Positions 34,852 to 44,275 are shown, counted from the stretch's first letter. The stretch: DNA of 64,000 nt from Chryseobacterium sp. (GCF_019236175.1 NZ_JAFAJM010000004.1:124001-188000), one strand, 5' to 3'. Numbers and translations: made by a program. The notes: generated by a model not told the origin, from the letters alone.

Positions 34852-36714
34852 TTATTCTTCAAGTTCAATGATCAGTGGTGTTTTCGCAGGAATTGTCATT
34901 GTATTTTGCAGACTGAATTCTTTTCCCGAAATCACTTCTTTTCCTTTTGAAAATCCTTTTAGTGATTCTTCAAAGCGCTTTAGGTTTAACGTTTCATCTT
35001 TTTCATTATTGTTAATGATCACCATGACTGCTTCTTTTTCATTATATCTGAAATAGGTAAAGATTCCGTCCTGAGGAACATAATTTTTCGTTTTCCCGTT
35101 GTGAATTACCTCTTTGCCTTTTCTCCAATTCAGCAATTTCCGGGTAAACCGGAAGAATTCTTTTTGTTCAGCAGTTTGTTCTGAAGGGTTGAATGCATTT
35201 CTCTGATCAGACTTCCAGCCCCCCGGAAAGTCTCTTCTGATGTCTGCATCTCCTCCTTTTTCTTTATCACCACGCATTCCGATTTCGGATCCGTAATAAA
35301 TCTGTGGGATTCCGCGAACCGTAGCAATCAGAGCTAATCCTGTTTTGTATGCTTTTGGATCTGCCTTGAAGATTTCGTTCCATCTTTCTGTATCATGATT
35401 TTCAAAGAATACCATTACATTATTGATATCCGGATAAAGAAAATCACTGGTAAAAGAATCATAAATTTTTATCAAACCGGTATTCCAGCCTTCTTTTTCT
35501 TTTAAAGCTTTGGGTAAATCTCCAAACAACATAAAGTCCATTACCGACGGAAGGTTTGAATTATATCCTGCTGCTTCTCCGGTTTTTGAGTTTTTCTGCC
35601 ATGCCGAGATCTGTCCTGCTGTGTAAAGCCATGTTTCTCCTACAATATTAAATTTCGGATATTCATCTGTAATCGCTTTGGCCCACTTTGCCATAGCCTC
35701 TTTATCGTTATAGGGATAGGTGTCTACTCTGAATCCGCCCAGTTCAGCATATTCAATCCACCAGATTGCATTCTGGGTTAAATATTTTAAAACCAAAGGA
35801 TTTTTCTGATTGATATCCGGCATTGTCTTATCAAACCATCCGTCCAGAGCCGATCTTTTATCAATATCAGATGCGTTGGTATCAAACTGGGTTGTTGTTT
35901 TATAATTGGATCTTTTGAATCCGTTTTCGCCGTCGTTAAACCAGTGGATCCAGTCTTTTGCAGGAAGATCTTTGATCATCCAGTGAGAAATACCCCAGTG
36001 ATTGGTTACATAATCCATCACCAGTTTCATATTTCTTTTATTCAGTTCACGGGAAAGATTTCTGTACTCTTCGTTGGTCCCGTAGCGGGCATCAATTTTA
36101 TACAGATCGGTCTGAGCATAGCCATGATAGGAATACACTTTTTCATTGTCTTCGTTCACGGGTGTTAACCACACAGCCGTTGCACCAAGATTCTGAATAT
36201 AATCTAGATTATTTATAATTCCCCGGAGGTCTCCGCCATGCCTTCCGTTAGGTAGGCTACGATTAGCTTTTTCAGTCAGGCCTAAAACAGAGTCATTTTT
36301 TTCATCTCCATTGGCAAAACGATCAGGCATGATGAGGTACATTACATCCTTTGAAGTATAGGATTCCCTGTCTGCAGATCCGGAATTCCTCTGTTTCAAT
36401 TCATAAGAGTAAGAACCAAGATTCTTTTTACCTTTTTGAACATTGATGGTAAACTTCGGAACATTAATTTCATCAGTATTGACTGTAATGAAAATATAAT
36501 TTGGATTATCTACCTTCTGAATGTCCTTGATTTGTATACCATTTGACAAACTGATGTCATTATTGGCAATTCCTTTTCCATAAACAAGAATCTGAAGTTC
36601 AGGATTTTTCATTCCCTTCCACCAGAAAGCCGGTTCTACCTTTTCCAATGTTTTTGATTGTGAAAAAGCAAATGAAGCTATGGAAAGAGTGAGTGCTGCA
36701 TATATTGTCTTCAT
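34852..36714 (-). CDS. GH13 alpha-amylase / neopullulanase (SusA-like)
   Basis: 620 residues from the ATG at 36714 (MKTIYAALTLSIASFAFSQ signal peptide; an ATG four codons earlier gives a less typical start). An N-terminal immunoglobulin-like domain (about 20-120) of cyclomaltodextrinase type precedes the barrel. Catalytic regions: DYVTNHWG (region I), GGFRVDTYPY (Asp nucleophile), IVGETWLY (Glu acid-base), FFENHDTERW (Asp). It should cut starch, pullulan or cyclodextrins in the periplasm. Together with the GH97 and SusCD genes at 44676-52479 it completes a starch locus. Confidence 0.93.
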   Translation of the reverse strand: MKTIYAALTLSIASFAFSQSKTLEKVEPAFWWKGMKNPELQILVYGKGIANNDISLSNGIQIKDIQKVDNPNYIFITVNTDEINVPKFTINVQKGKKNLGSYSYELKQRNSGSADRESYTSKDVMYLIMPDRFANGDEKNDSVLGLTEKANRSLPNGRHGGDLRGIINNLDYIQNLGATAVWLTPVNEDNEKVYSYHGYAQTDLYKIDARYGTNEEYRNLSRELNKRNMKLVMDYVTNHWGISHWMIKDLPAKDWIHWFNDGENGFKRSNYKTTTQFDTNASDIDKRSALDGWFDKTMPDINQKNPLVLKYLTQNAIWWIEYAELGGFRVDTYPYNDKEAMAKWAKAITDEYPKFNIVGETWLYTAGQISAWQKNSKTGEAAGYNSNLPSVMDFMLFGDLPKALKEKEGWNTGLIKIYDSFTSDFLYPDINNVMVFFENHDTERWNEIFKADPKAYKTGLALIATVRGIPQIYYGSEIGMRGDKEKGGDADIRRDFPGGWKSDQRNAFNPSEQTAEQKEFFRFTRKLLNWRKGKEVIHNGKTKNYVPQDGIFTYFRYNEKEAVMVIINNNEKDETLNLKRFEESLKGFSKGKEVISGKEFSLQNTMTIPAKTPLIIELEE

Positions 36715-36889
36715 ATTAGAGTTCAATTTAGCATTAAATTTTTATATATTCTTACCACTTATTAGAATTCATCACTTTTATTTTATTTTTTAATTAAAAA
36801 GTCCAAATACAATGTATTTAGACTTTTTATTCAGTTGATCAAATCAAAACTGTATATCTGAAGATTAATAATTCCCAGCAAACTAACCA

Positions 36890-37903
36890 CTATAAAGAAA
36901 TTACAATTTTACCAATCATATTACCACTTTCCAGTCTTTGATATGCGCTTACTACCTCTTCTAAAGTATATATTGTATCAATAACCGGATGAATATTATT
37001 CACTTCAATAGCACGATTCATTTTCGAAAAACTTTCAGCATCTCCTGTAGCAAGCCCTTGAATTCGGATAAATGACAAATTAATGGAATGTTTATGGATA
37101 TCAATAGGCAATCCAGATCCTGATATAAAACCTGCTGTTGCCAGAAAGCCGTTTTCTTTAAGAGCCAATAAAGATTGTTCTATAGTCTTTGTCCCTGCAA
37201 TATCTAAAGTTATATCTACTCCTTTTCCGTCATTTAGACGTAAAACTTCCTGATGCCAATCAGGATATTGAATATAATTAACCACTGCATCTGCTCCCAA
37301 TTGTAATAACTTTTGTGCTTTTTGTTCAGTGCTTGTAGTCGCTATTACTTTTGCTCCTGCAGCCTTTGCCAACTGCAGTGCAAAAATAGAAACACCTCCG
37401 GTGCCTTGTGTTAGAACAGTTTGCCCCAACTGAAGTTTGGCCTGATTAAACAATGCGTACCAGGCTGTTAAAGCTGCAATAGGTAAAGTAGATACTTCTT
37501 CAAAACTTAGGTTTTCAGGAGCTTTTACAATTCCATATTCAGGAAGGCATACATATTCTGCCAAAACGCCCTGGGTTTGCCATGCAACTCTTGTATTGTG
37601 TTCTGCATTAAAGTCCCCTTTGATCCAATTCTGTACATATTGAACAGCTACCCGGTCACCAGCTTTCCATCCTTTAACGTCTTCTCCTAATTCTTCAATA
37701 ATCCCTGCACCATCTGAGGCAGGTGTATAAGGAAAACCGGGAAGTTTATTGCCAAAGTTACCATTTGCCAATAAAATGTCCAGGTAATTCAATGAAACAG
37801 CTTTTATACGAACCAATACTTCCCCGCGTTTGGGACTTGGTTTCTTAACGTCTTCTATTTTTAAATTTTCAATGCCGAATTGGCTTAACTGTACTGCTTT
37901 CAT
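36890..37903 (-). CDS. zinc-binding-type alcohol dehydrogenase (quinone oxidoreductase-like MDR)
   Basis: 337 residues from the ATG at 37903 (MKAVQLSQFG is the standard MDR start; the seven codons before it are dispensable). GroES-like N-terminus (SLNYLDILLANGNFG, PASDGAGIIEELGEDVKGWKAGDRVAV) and Rossmann domain with GTGGVSIFALQLAKAAGAKVIATT. The catalytic zinc Cys is absent from the usual place (LNYLD instead of CHTD), so it belongs to the zinc-free quinone oxidoreductase-like branch. Divergent from an AraC regulator 123 bases away, which probably controls it. Confidence 0.9.
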   Translation of the reverse strand: MKAVQLSQFGIENLKIEDVKKPSPKRGEVLVRIKAVSLNYLDILLANGNFGNKLPGFPYTPASDGAGIIEELGEDVKGWKAGDRVAVQYVQNWIKGDFNAEHNTRVAWQTQGVLAEYVCLPEYGIVKAPENLSFEEVSTLPIAALTAWYALFNQAKLQLGQTVLTQGTGGVSIFALQLAKAAGAKVIATTSTEQKAQKLLQLGADAVVNYIQYPDWHQEVLRLNDGKGVDITLDIAGTKTIEQSLLALKENGFLATAGFISGSGLPIDIHKHSINLSFIRIQGLATGDAESFSKMNRAIEVNNIHPVIDTIYTLEEVVSAYQRLESGNMIGKIVISL

Positions 37904-38014
37904 ACATCTTTTATTTTTCAACAAAATTGAAGATGTTCAGCTCAAAAACAAGGTAATATTGTTTGATAAAACAGTAAGATTATTGGAAATTAACTTTTGA
38001 AAATCAAAAAATAA

Positions 38015-38022
38015 TAATTTTG
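38015..38022 (+). promoter_or_regulatory. -7 promoter box of the AraC gene
   Basis: TAATTTTG ends 4 bases before the ATG at 38027. The transcript may be leaderless, or start at the second ATG (38036). Confidence 0.55.
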
Positions 38023-38026
38023 TATC

Positions 38027-38869
38027 ATGGATGTAATGCACGATACCTTTTCAATTGAAATCGTTGAATACGATGAATGGAAAAACAGAAACCGCAAAAA
38101 CAATTATTTTGAATTGGTTTATATTCTCAATGGCAAAGGTTTTCATAGAGTAAATGATACAGACTACGCTTATGAAAAAAGCGGTATCTTTCTACTGCCT
38201 GCAGCTAAATGTCATCAATACATCATTGAAAAACCCACCCGTTTTTTGTTCATTAGGTTTGTAGGATCTTATTTTCTGCCTGATTCTAATAGTTATATTG
38301 ATTACAGCAACTGGTTTAGCCGTTTAAATTTTATTATGGGTAACCATCATCATCTTGCAGGAGAGCTCATCAACCATCCTGATGATAAAAAACAACTGAA
38401 AAGGCTATTAGATGTTATCCTGTATGAGTACAATCAAAAAGATATTTGCTCTGCATTTATCATTCAAAATATATTAGTATCCGTACTTGCAGTTATTTGC
38501 AGAAATATTCAACACCGGAACTGGGGTGGAAGAACTTTTAATGATGATAAGTTTGTTGATCTGCTCAACTTTATCAGTTTCAACATTCTGGATCCACAAA
38601 AATTAAGTGTAAAATATTTGTCTCAGCAGTTTCATATTTCCGAAACTTACTTTAGTGAATATTTTAAACGAAATTCTTCAGAAAGATTTCAAGACTATTT
38701 ATTAAAGTCTAAATTAAGAATTGCCCAATCCAGGGCAAAGTTTACTGATCTTCCTATACAGGAAATTGCTTTAGATCTGGGATTTACAGACAGCAGCCAT
38801 CTTAACAGAATGATGAAAAATCATTTTGGAAAAGGGATGCGTGAAATAAGAAAAGAAATGCAGGAATAG
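38027..38869 (+). CDS. AraC family transcriptional regulator
   Basis: 280 residues. N-terminal cupin-like sensor (about 10-90: FELVYILNGKGFHRVNDTDYAYEKSGIFLLPAAKCHQYII) and a C-terminal double helix-turn-helix (about 185-280) with QQFHISETYFSEYFKR and IAQSRAKFTDLPIQEIALDLGFTDSSHLNRMMKNHFG. A second in-frame ATG (38036) is also possible. It is divergent from the dehydrogenase gene and likely regulates it in response to a small molecule. Confidence 0.92.
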   Translation: MDVMHDTFSIEIVEYDEWKNRNRKNNYFELVYILNGKGFHRVNDTDYAYEKSGIFLLPAAKCHQYIIEKPTRFLFIRFVGSYFLPDSNSYIDYSNWFSRLNFIMGNHHHLAGELINHPDDKKQLKRLLDVILYEYNQKDICSAFIIQNILVSVLAVICRNIQHRNWGGRTFNDDKFVDLLNFISFNILDPQKLSVKYLSQQFHISETYFSEYFKRNSSERFQDYLLKSKLRIAQSRAKFTDLPIQEIALDLGFTDSSHLNRMMKNHFGKGMREIRKEMQE

Positions 38870-39014
38870 GTTATTTCTATTTTAAACAATTAGATATATC
38901 ACAAAAACCTTTATTAATTTTTTCATATTTTATCAAAAGTCAATAAAATGTACCTAAACAAAAACAAGATTTAATACAAAATAACATAATTTATGTTTAG
39001 TTTTACAGAAAAAA

Positions 39015-39989
39015 ATGTTTGATTTTAGTAAAATGTTTGAAAGTGATGGGCCGGATATTGTGTATCCCTGGGCTATTCCTATGTTTGCGGGTATTATCTT
39101 TATAGAGATGGCCTATAGCCATTTCAATAAAGAAAAGCTTTATGAAACCAAAGATGTGGCTACCAATGTACTCTTAGCCCTTTTAAATTATAGCCTGGAT
39201 ATCATCATGAAAGGGTTCTCTATGCTGGTCATGATGTTCTTTTACTATCATCGTATTTTTGATTGGGAAGTTGGGATATGGTACTGGATTGCGGTATTTC
39301 TGGCTCAGGATTTTGCCTATTACGTCCATCATTATGTAGATCATCATTCCCGTGTATTCTGGGCAGTACATATTACCCATCATAATTCTGATTATTTCAA
39401 TATTACTACAGGATTCAGAAGTCCTGTATTTCAGCCTTTGTACAGATATTTATTCTTCTCCCCTCTGGCATTCATAGGATTTCACCCTCTGCATGTTATG
39501 GTAGCTTATTCTGCTATTCAGATCTATGGAACTTTCGTCCATACACAATCCATCAAAAGTATGGGCTTTCTGGAATATATTCTGGTAACGCCTTCCCACC
39601 ACCGTGTACATCACGCGTGTAATATCAAATACCTGGACCGTAATATGGGTATGGGCCTGATTATCTGGGATAAAATCTTCGGGACCTTTGAAAAAGAAGA
39701 TCCTGAAGTACCGGTTAAGTATGGAATATATCCTAAAATGGAGTCTAAAGACCCTGCCACAGTTCTGTTTTACGAATGGAGAAGAATAGGAAAAGATATC
39801 AGACAACCCGGCATTTCTTTTATAACCAGAATAAAATATCTTTTTTATTCACCGGGATGGAGACATGACGGTACCGGAAAAACGGTTAAACAGTATCAAA
39901 AGGAATACAGTGAAAAAATAAAAAAGAAACAGCAACCCACTGTACCTCAACAGTCTGAAACCTCAGAACCTGAATACATTTCAAGTTAG
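39015..39989 (+). CDS. sterol desaturase / fatty acid hydroxylase family membrane protein
   Basis: 324 residues. The di-iron histidine clusters are complete: YYVHHYVDHHSRVFW, HITHHNSDYFN, HTQS and PSHHRVHHACNIKYLDRN. About four to six membrane segments surround them. The family oxidises membrane lipids (hydroxylation or desaturation). The C-terminus after about residue 300 is charged and disordered (KKKQQPTVPQQSETSEPE). No operon partner; it ends at a strong terminator shared with the RiPP cluster. Confidence 0.9.
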   Translation: MFDFSKMFESDGPDIVYPWAIPMFAGIIFIEMAYSHFNKEKLYETKDVATNVLLALLNYSLDIIMKGFSMLVMMFFYYHRIFDWEVGIWYWIAVFLAQDFAYYVHHYVDHHSRVFWAVHITHHNSDYFNITTGFRSPVFQPLYRYLFFSPLAFIGFHPLHVMVAYSAIQIYGTFVHTQSIKSMGFLEYILVTPSHHRVHHACNIKYLDRNMGMGLIIWDKIFGTFEKEDPEVPVKYGIYPKMESKDPATVLFYEWRRIGKDIRQPGISFITRIKYLFYSPGWRHDGTGKTVKQYQKEYSEKIKKKQQPTVPQQSETSEPEYISS

Positions 39990-39992
39990 AGT

Positions 39993-40030
39993 AAAAAATC
40001 CTTAAAGACGGAAGCCTTTAAGGATTTTTT
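39993..40030. terminator. bidirectional intrinsic terminator
   Basis: AAAAAATCCTTAAAG pairs perfectly with CTTTAAGGATTTTTT (15 bp, 8-nt loop), between the desaturase gene and the last gene of the RiPP cluster, which converge. Confidence 0.9.
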
Positions 40031-40058
40031 ATTTGAGCTATTTCTTTATACCGGCTTA

Positions 40059-41216
40059 TTATTGTTTTTCAATATAGCCTTCATTAAACAATGTATTGGG
40101 CTTTATATAAACAGTATTAGTCTGAAAATCCAGAAAAACATTAAACCTTTTAAGAATTTCATTTCCCAGAATATTCATTTTTTTATCATTAACCGGTCTG
40201 CTTTCAGAAAGCAACTGGGCCGGAATATTGTTGAGGCTGTATTTACCCAGACTAAGGGTTTCAAGATTGGCGGTAACAACCGGAATTTCGTTTCCTTTAG
40301 CTCCTCTCATCATCACTTTCTTTATAACCTTCATCTTATCGGTAGGAAATTTTTGTTCTCTTAGTAAAGGACCATCCAGCATTACGGTTCTCTGATAACC
40401 GGTATCAAACAGGAACCAATCTTTATTTTTCACAGCCCCCTGTTGTATTGTTGTTTCTACAAAAAATAATTTATCATAAAAAGTAAGGTTTAATTTTTCA
40501 TACGCTTTATCTTTTCTCACTTTTTCCGGAAGCTGAGAATGTACAATCATATTTCCCAGGTCATAATTAAGCTCTACCACCATTCCATCAAAGAGATCCC
40601 AGCCAAATCTTCCATCTGTACCATGTCCTGTCAGTTCTACTTTATAAATTCTGAAATCCTGATATTTTTTATTTCCGAGAGACAGAATATTTACGCCTGA
40701 TTTTAAGGATTGTTTAATTTTATTCTGTAAAGCTTCCTGAGTAAGAGAGAGGTTACTGCTTCCCGTATCGAAATTCAATGTAAGAGAGTCTGTTTTGTTT
40801 AGAGCTGCTTTTACAAACATTGTATTCTGTTCGTTAATTCCCATACGTATAGTATCATGGAAAGCAGGCTTTACACTACTAAAATCTTTAGAGGGTGCAC
40901 ACTCAATCCTTGTCATACATGAATCTTTGCCTTTCAGAAGTATAATAAAATCTTTTTTCTCACCTTTTTTTATTGTTATTCTGAGGGAATCAATATCTGT
41001 TTTCACCTTTATTATTTTCGAGCTGTTTACCATTCTGGAAACAGTATAGATATCAGGTTTTAGAGACGGATCAATATTCCAGTCTGTTTTCAGGCCATTA
41101 TCTTCTTCAATGAAAATTGCTTTGGAAGAATTGGCCTTCAATATGGGAAGTTTTTTCTGAGCCATTATCTGAAGGATTGAAAAAAATGATACTAAAAAAG
41201 CCAGTGTATATTTCAT
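40059..41216 (-). CDS. exported retropepsin-like aspartyl protease with two DTG motifs (RiPP cluster)
   Basis: 385 residues from the ATG at 41216, which gives a standard signal peptide (MKYTLAFLVSFFSILQIMAQ); an ATG at 41231 adds five codons and overlaps the previous stop as TAATG. Two aspartyl-protease motifs are visible, LNFDTGSSNLS (Asp about 150) and WFLFDTGYQRT (Asp about 271), each with a later hydrophobic-hydrophobic-Gly strand (NILGNEIL near the end), so the chain may make a whole active site by itself. Last gene of the radical-SAM peptide operon; plausibly cuts the peptide leader or the mature product in the periplasm. This role is inference. Confidence 0.8.
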   Translation of the reverse strand: MKYTLAFLVSFFSILQIMAQKKLPILKANSSKAIFIEEDNGLKTDWNIDPSLKPDIYTVSRMVNSSKIIKVKTDIDSLRITIKKGEKKDFIILLKGKDSCMTRIECAPSKDFSSVKPAFHDTIRMGINEQNTMFVKAALNKTDSLTLNFDTGSSNLSLTQEALQNKIKQSLKSGVNILSLGNKKYQDFRIYKVELTGHGTDGRFGWDLFDGMVVELNYDLGNMIVHSQLPEKVRKDKAYEKLNLTFYDKLFFVETTIQQGAVKNKDWFLFDTGYQRTVMLDGPLLREQKFPTDKMKVIKKVMMRGAKGNEIPVVTANLETLSLGKYSLNNIPAQLLSESRPVNDKKMNILGNEILKRFNVFLDFQTNTVYIKPNTLFNEGYIEKQ

Positions 41217-41230
41217 ATTAAAAGAGGGCA

Positions 41231-42106
41231 TTAAATTAAAAACTTTCCGAGATAGGTCATAAGAATATCAAGAGAACGGTTTCCCATCGTAGATCCGTCA
41301 TGAAAACAATTATCTGTAGGAGCTATATAATAATGATAAGGTTTATGCTCTATTCTTAAAACCGGATAATCAGGAAAAAGCTTAAAAAAATAAGAAGTAA
41401 TATTTTTATTGTTCACTTCATTTTCTTTAATATCAATTTTCTTTTTGATCATGTTATAAACCTGAAGCATGGAAAGATTAATAATGAGTAAATATCTCGA
41501 TTCTTTTCCCAGATTGAATGCAATACGGTTGCCGAATTTATGGGCCGTATGCAGCGTCATATCTTTGGAACTGTCTTTATGTACTCCTATAAATCTGACT
41601 TCATTAGCAGTATATCCTGAGGGCAGGTTTCTTTTATCTAAAGAAACTATTTCACTGTTTGCAAAATTAGCCGCCAGACTCATCAGTTTAAACGGGGCCA
41701 GAGAAATACTCTCCAGAAATGTATTTAATTTACCATTAATCTGATTGACCAGCATTTCGTTTTTCCTGAATCGATCATATACTTCAGCTTCTGTCTCTGC
41801 AGTCTGTAAATCCAGTTTAATAAAAAGTTCTTTGATATCATCAGAAATTTTTCCTGTAAAAACAGAATTATAATCCTTTTTATTTTTGTGATCTCCTGTA
41901 AAAATTTTATATTCCTCTACAGTAGGTGTACGCCAGTCTCTTTTAGGAAGGTACGCCTCCGGTTCATATCTTTGAACAAATTTTTCATTTTTAAAAATAA
42001 TCTCGTTCGGCGTTTGCTCAGAGTGATGTAGGGTACCTGAATTGATCTGAACGGTCTCTTCATGTCCATTCAGGTATATCTTAATTCCCGGTTTTAGTTT
42101 TTTCAT
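41231..42106 (-). CDS. RiPP-cluster protein A, putative HxD...H oxygenase-like
   Basis: 291 residues, no family recognised with certainty. Paralogous to the next gene upstream (42136-42966): both have a DWR(T/M)xTxxEY block near residue 57, an H-x-D (His176, Asp178), an NRI-x-N ... R-x-L-x-x-INL stretch, and the nearly identical C-terminal YPVLR(I/L)E-KPY-YYIAPTDN--HDG-T-GN (His269, Arg277). His-x-Asp, distal His and a basic residue 8 later is the pattern of Fe(II)/2-oxoglutarate oxygenases. A peptide hydroxylase role is inferred. Ends in an overlap with the protease gene; 29 bases after protein B. Confidence 0.75.
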   Translation of the reverse strand: MKKLKPGIKIYLNGHEETVQINSGTLHHSEQTPNEIIFKNEKFVQRYEPEAYLPKRDWRTPTVEEYKIFTGDHKNKKDYNSVFTGKISDDIKELFIKLDLQTAETEAEVYDRFRKNEMLVNQINGKLNTFLESISLAPFKLMSLAANFANSEIVSLDKRNLPSGYTANEVRFIGVHKDSSKDMTLHTAHKFGNRIAFNLGKESRYLLIINLSMLQVYNMIKKKIDIKENEVNNKNITSYFFKLFPDYPVLRIEHKPYHYYIAPTDNCFHDGSTMGNRSLDILMTYLGKFLI

Positions 42107-42135
42107 ATTGAGTTTCTTGCTATTTGCAGGTATAT

Positions 42136-42966
42136 CTAGTATTTATCAAATACACCTGTATAAACCATGGTAATATCAAAGAATTTATTTCCTAATGTGG
42201 TCCCGTCATGAATAAGGTTATCCGTGGGCGCAATATAATATTGATAGGGTTTTATTTCCAGTCTCAAAACAGGGTAATCAGGGTAAAGCTTAAAAAATTC
42301 TTCAACAATATTTTCGGACGTAATTTTTTCTGATTTTTTTTTCTGAATTTTAGTAAAAATCTGCCTTAGCGTGAGATTAATAAAATAGAGAAAACGGGGT
42401 TCAGTACTGATATTAATTGAAATTCTGTTATCTGATTTATACGCCGTATGAGGAGTAAAAAAAATACTTTTATCAATATGTAATCCTGTATATTTAAAAG
42501 TATTATGACCAGTATGATGAAAAGTTGTGCTTTGCATATCGGGCAATGATCTGGCAATTCTGTGGAATTTATATTTCCCGGCTGCAGATTTCTGATCCAA
42601 AAAAGCATTCAATTCCTGATTAAGCTTTTTAATAAGCTCTTCATTTTTTTCAAATTGCTTCGGAACATCAAAAAGCGACTCACATTCACTGAGTTTCAGA
42701 CTTTTAAATAAATGCTCTAAAGATAACGGAATGACTCCCATTCCCAAAGTATTAAACATTCGACTGTCCTCATTCGCTGTAAAAATTCTTCTGTATTCCT
42801 GATCAGTCAGCATTCGCCAATCTGAATTGGGTAAATAAGCATTGTGGTAATATTCAATCTCAGGATCATTATTTTCAACAGGTACAACCCCTGAATTGAT
42901 ACTGATCTGATCTTTTATATTATCAATCTGCCGATTGTAAACTCTAATACCTTCTTTTAAATTCAT
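42136..42966 (-). CDS. RiPP-cluster protein B, paralogue of protein A
   Basis: 276 residues. Aligns with protein A over most of its length, most closely in the last 50 residues. The putative metal residues are kept (His163, Asp165, His253); the downstream basic residue is Lys261 where A has Arg277. No signal peptide or membrane segment, so it acts in the cytoplasm. The start codon overlaps the radical SAM stop (ATGA), so the two proteins are made together. Tandem divergent paralogues suggest two sites or residues on the same peptide being modified, or a heterodimer. Confidence 0.75.
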   Translation of the reverse strand: MNLKEGIRVYNRQIDNIKDQISINSGVVPVENNDPEIEYYHNAYLPNSDWRMLTDQEYRRIFTANEDSRMFNTLGMGVIPLSLEHLFKSLKLSECESLFDVPKQFEKNEELIKKLNQELNAFLDQKSAAGKYKFHRIARSLPDMQSTTFHHTGHNTFKYTGLHIDKSIFFTPHTAYKSDNRISINISTEPRFLYFINLTLRQIFTKIQKKKSEKITSENIVEEFFKLYPDYPVLRLEIKPYQYYIAPTDNLIHDGTTLGNKFFDITMVYTGVFDKY

Positions 42967-44204
42967 ACTAAACTATAGGCTAATAATTTTTCTTTTATCT
43001 CCTGCTGCGGATCATTATAAGGCATGTTTTCCAGTTCCGCTACAATTTCATCATACGAAACTTTGGTAAGTTTCATGTCTTCACAAATATCTTCCGGAAG
43101 ACTATCGATAAGATCATTCTGTATATGGCTCACCAGCTTTATCATATCATGGCAGTAAATCGTAGGATTGTCGAACCCATTTTCTTCTGAATATCTGTTG
43201 AGCAGAAAACCACCGCCACAAATTTCATAAATCGGACACTGACTGCATTTCACATTGACCATCTGATGAGAATGGATATAAATATCAAAAAGAGGATCTT
43301 CCAGGACAGCTGCAATTTCATGAGTATGAATATTAATATCATTCCTGGTAATCCCTTCATAACAGGCTCTTATAGAATCTGCTACTTCCAGATTCCCGTT
43401 GGTTTCCACTACTGCTACTCCATTTTTTTTCAGACCTACCATCTGATCTCCAATTTCTTCACCGGCAACAAGCTGAATAAGAGTTTTGAAGAACCTCATA
43501 TTAGGTCTTTCCGGATCACTTTTCCATATTTCAAACAACTCTATGAGCCAATCTGCAAAAGGCGTATAGCCATAGGTATTTACCTTTTCACGAAGTATTC
43601 CGTCAGGCAATTTATCAAAATGTCCATCCGGAAGGAGAAGATTAAAACTCGGAATAGCAAGGTTTTTAAACTCCTGATAAAGTTCTGAAGGAATAATAGC
43701 AAGGTTAACGACAGACAGAACTCCATGCATCCCGTTATCCAGTCCAAGCTGAATAGCATTCCGCACATCATCATAGGATCCTTTACCGTTATGAAAAACA
43801 CGGTATTTATCGTGATATTCTTTAGGTCCGTCTATACTGATTCCGACGCGAATATTCAGTTCTTTAAAGAGGCTGTACCATTCTTCATTTAATCCGACAC
43901 CGTTGGTCTGAATTACAAAATCAAAATAGGAATCATTGAGTGTTTCTCTAAATATCCTTATACTTTCTCTGTAAAATTCTTTGGGGAAAAGCAAAGGTTC
44001 TCCTCCATGAAATACAATCTGAAAAGCTTTTATTCCATTTTCAGTACTATATCGTGATAATTTTTCAACGAATGTTTTTACAGTCTTTATGGACATTAAT
44101 TTAGGCTGCTCCAAATATGTTTTGTCTCCTAAATTATACATATAACAATAAGAACAGTTGAGGTTGCATCTGCTTGCAACCTTTAGAACAAAAGAAGTAA
44201 CCAT
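42963..44204 (-). CDS. radical SAM/SPASM peptide maturase (FxsB/XyeB-like, cyclophane-forming type)
   Basis: 413 residues. The radical SAM cluster motif CNLNCSYC gives Cys13, Cys17 and Cys20; FHGGEPLL and GISIDGPKEYHDKYR follow. A C-terminal SPASM region has Cys281, Cys320, Cys323, Cys329 and Cys351, with NVKCSQCPIYEICGGG and the FxsB-like stretch GFDNPTIYCHD. These traits, and LKVASRCNLNCSYCYMYN with LLPDGHFD, place it near the maturases that make three-residue cyclophanes (triceptides). It follows the precursor gene after a 71-base gap containing a hairpin. Confidence 0.9.
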   Translation of the reverse strand: MVTSFVLKVASRCNLNCSYCYMYNLGDKTYLEQPKLMSIKTVKTFVEKLSRYSTENGIKAFQIVFHGGEPLLFPKEFYRESIRIFRETLNDSYFDFVIQTNGVGLNEEWYSLFKELNIRVGISIDGPKEYHDKYRVFHNGKGSYDDVRNAIQLGLDNGMHGVLSVVNLAIIPSELYQEFKNLAIPSFNLLLPDGHFDKLPDGILREKVNTYGYTPFADWLIELFEIWKSDPERPNMRFFKTLIQLVAGEEIGDQMVGLKKNGVAVVETNGNLEVADSIRACYEGITRNDINIHTHEIAAVLEDPLFDIYIHSHQMVNVKCSQCPIYEICGGGFLLNRYSEENGFDNPTIYCHDMIKLVSHIQNDLIDSLPEDICEDMKLTKVSYDEIVAELENMPYNDPQQEIKEKLLAYSLV

Positions 44205-44220
44205 ATCTCTATTAATAATA

Positions 44221-44252
44221 AAGTTCTTCGCTATTTAACTAACGAAGAACTT
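44221..44252 (-). promoter_or_regulatory. stem-loop between precursor and maturase genes
   Basis: AAGTTCTTCG and CGAAGAACTT form a perfect 10-bp stem with a 12-nt loop. Only a weak T-rich tail (TATTATT) follows on the minus strand, so it is probably a leaky terminator or an mRNA-stabilising hairpin that keeps precursor above maturase. Confidence 0.6.
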
Positions 44253-44275
44253 AAATTTTTTAAAAAACAGTAATT

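Noticed and set aside
36890-37903. Dehydrogenase and AraC pair as part of the starch locus
   Set aside because: The divergent pair has its own promoter region and a protein type unrelated to maltose use; no shared operator was seen.
42366-42608. 80-codon minus-strand ORF inside RiPP protein B
   Set aside because: Shadow frame inside a conserved gene; no start context. A second precursor peptide here was considered and dropped.
43266-43688. 140-codon plus-strand ORF opposite the radical SAM gene
   Set aside because: Antisense shadow of a well-conserved enzyme; no promoter box and no recognisable protein.
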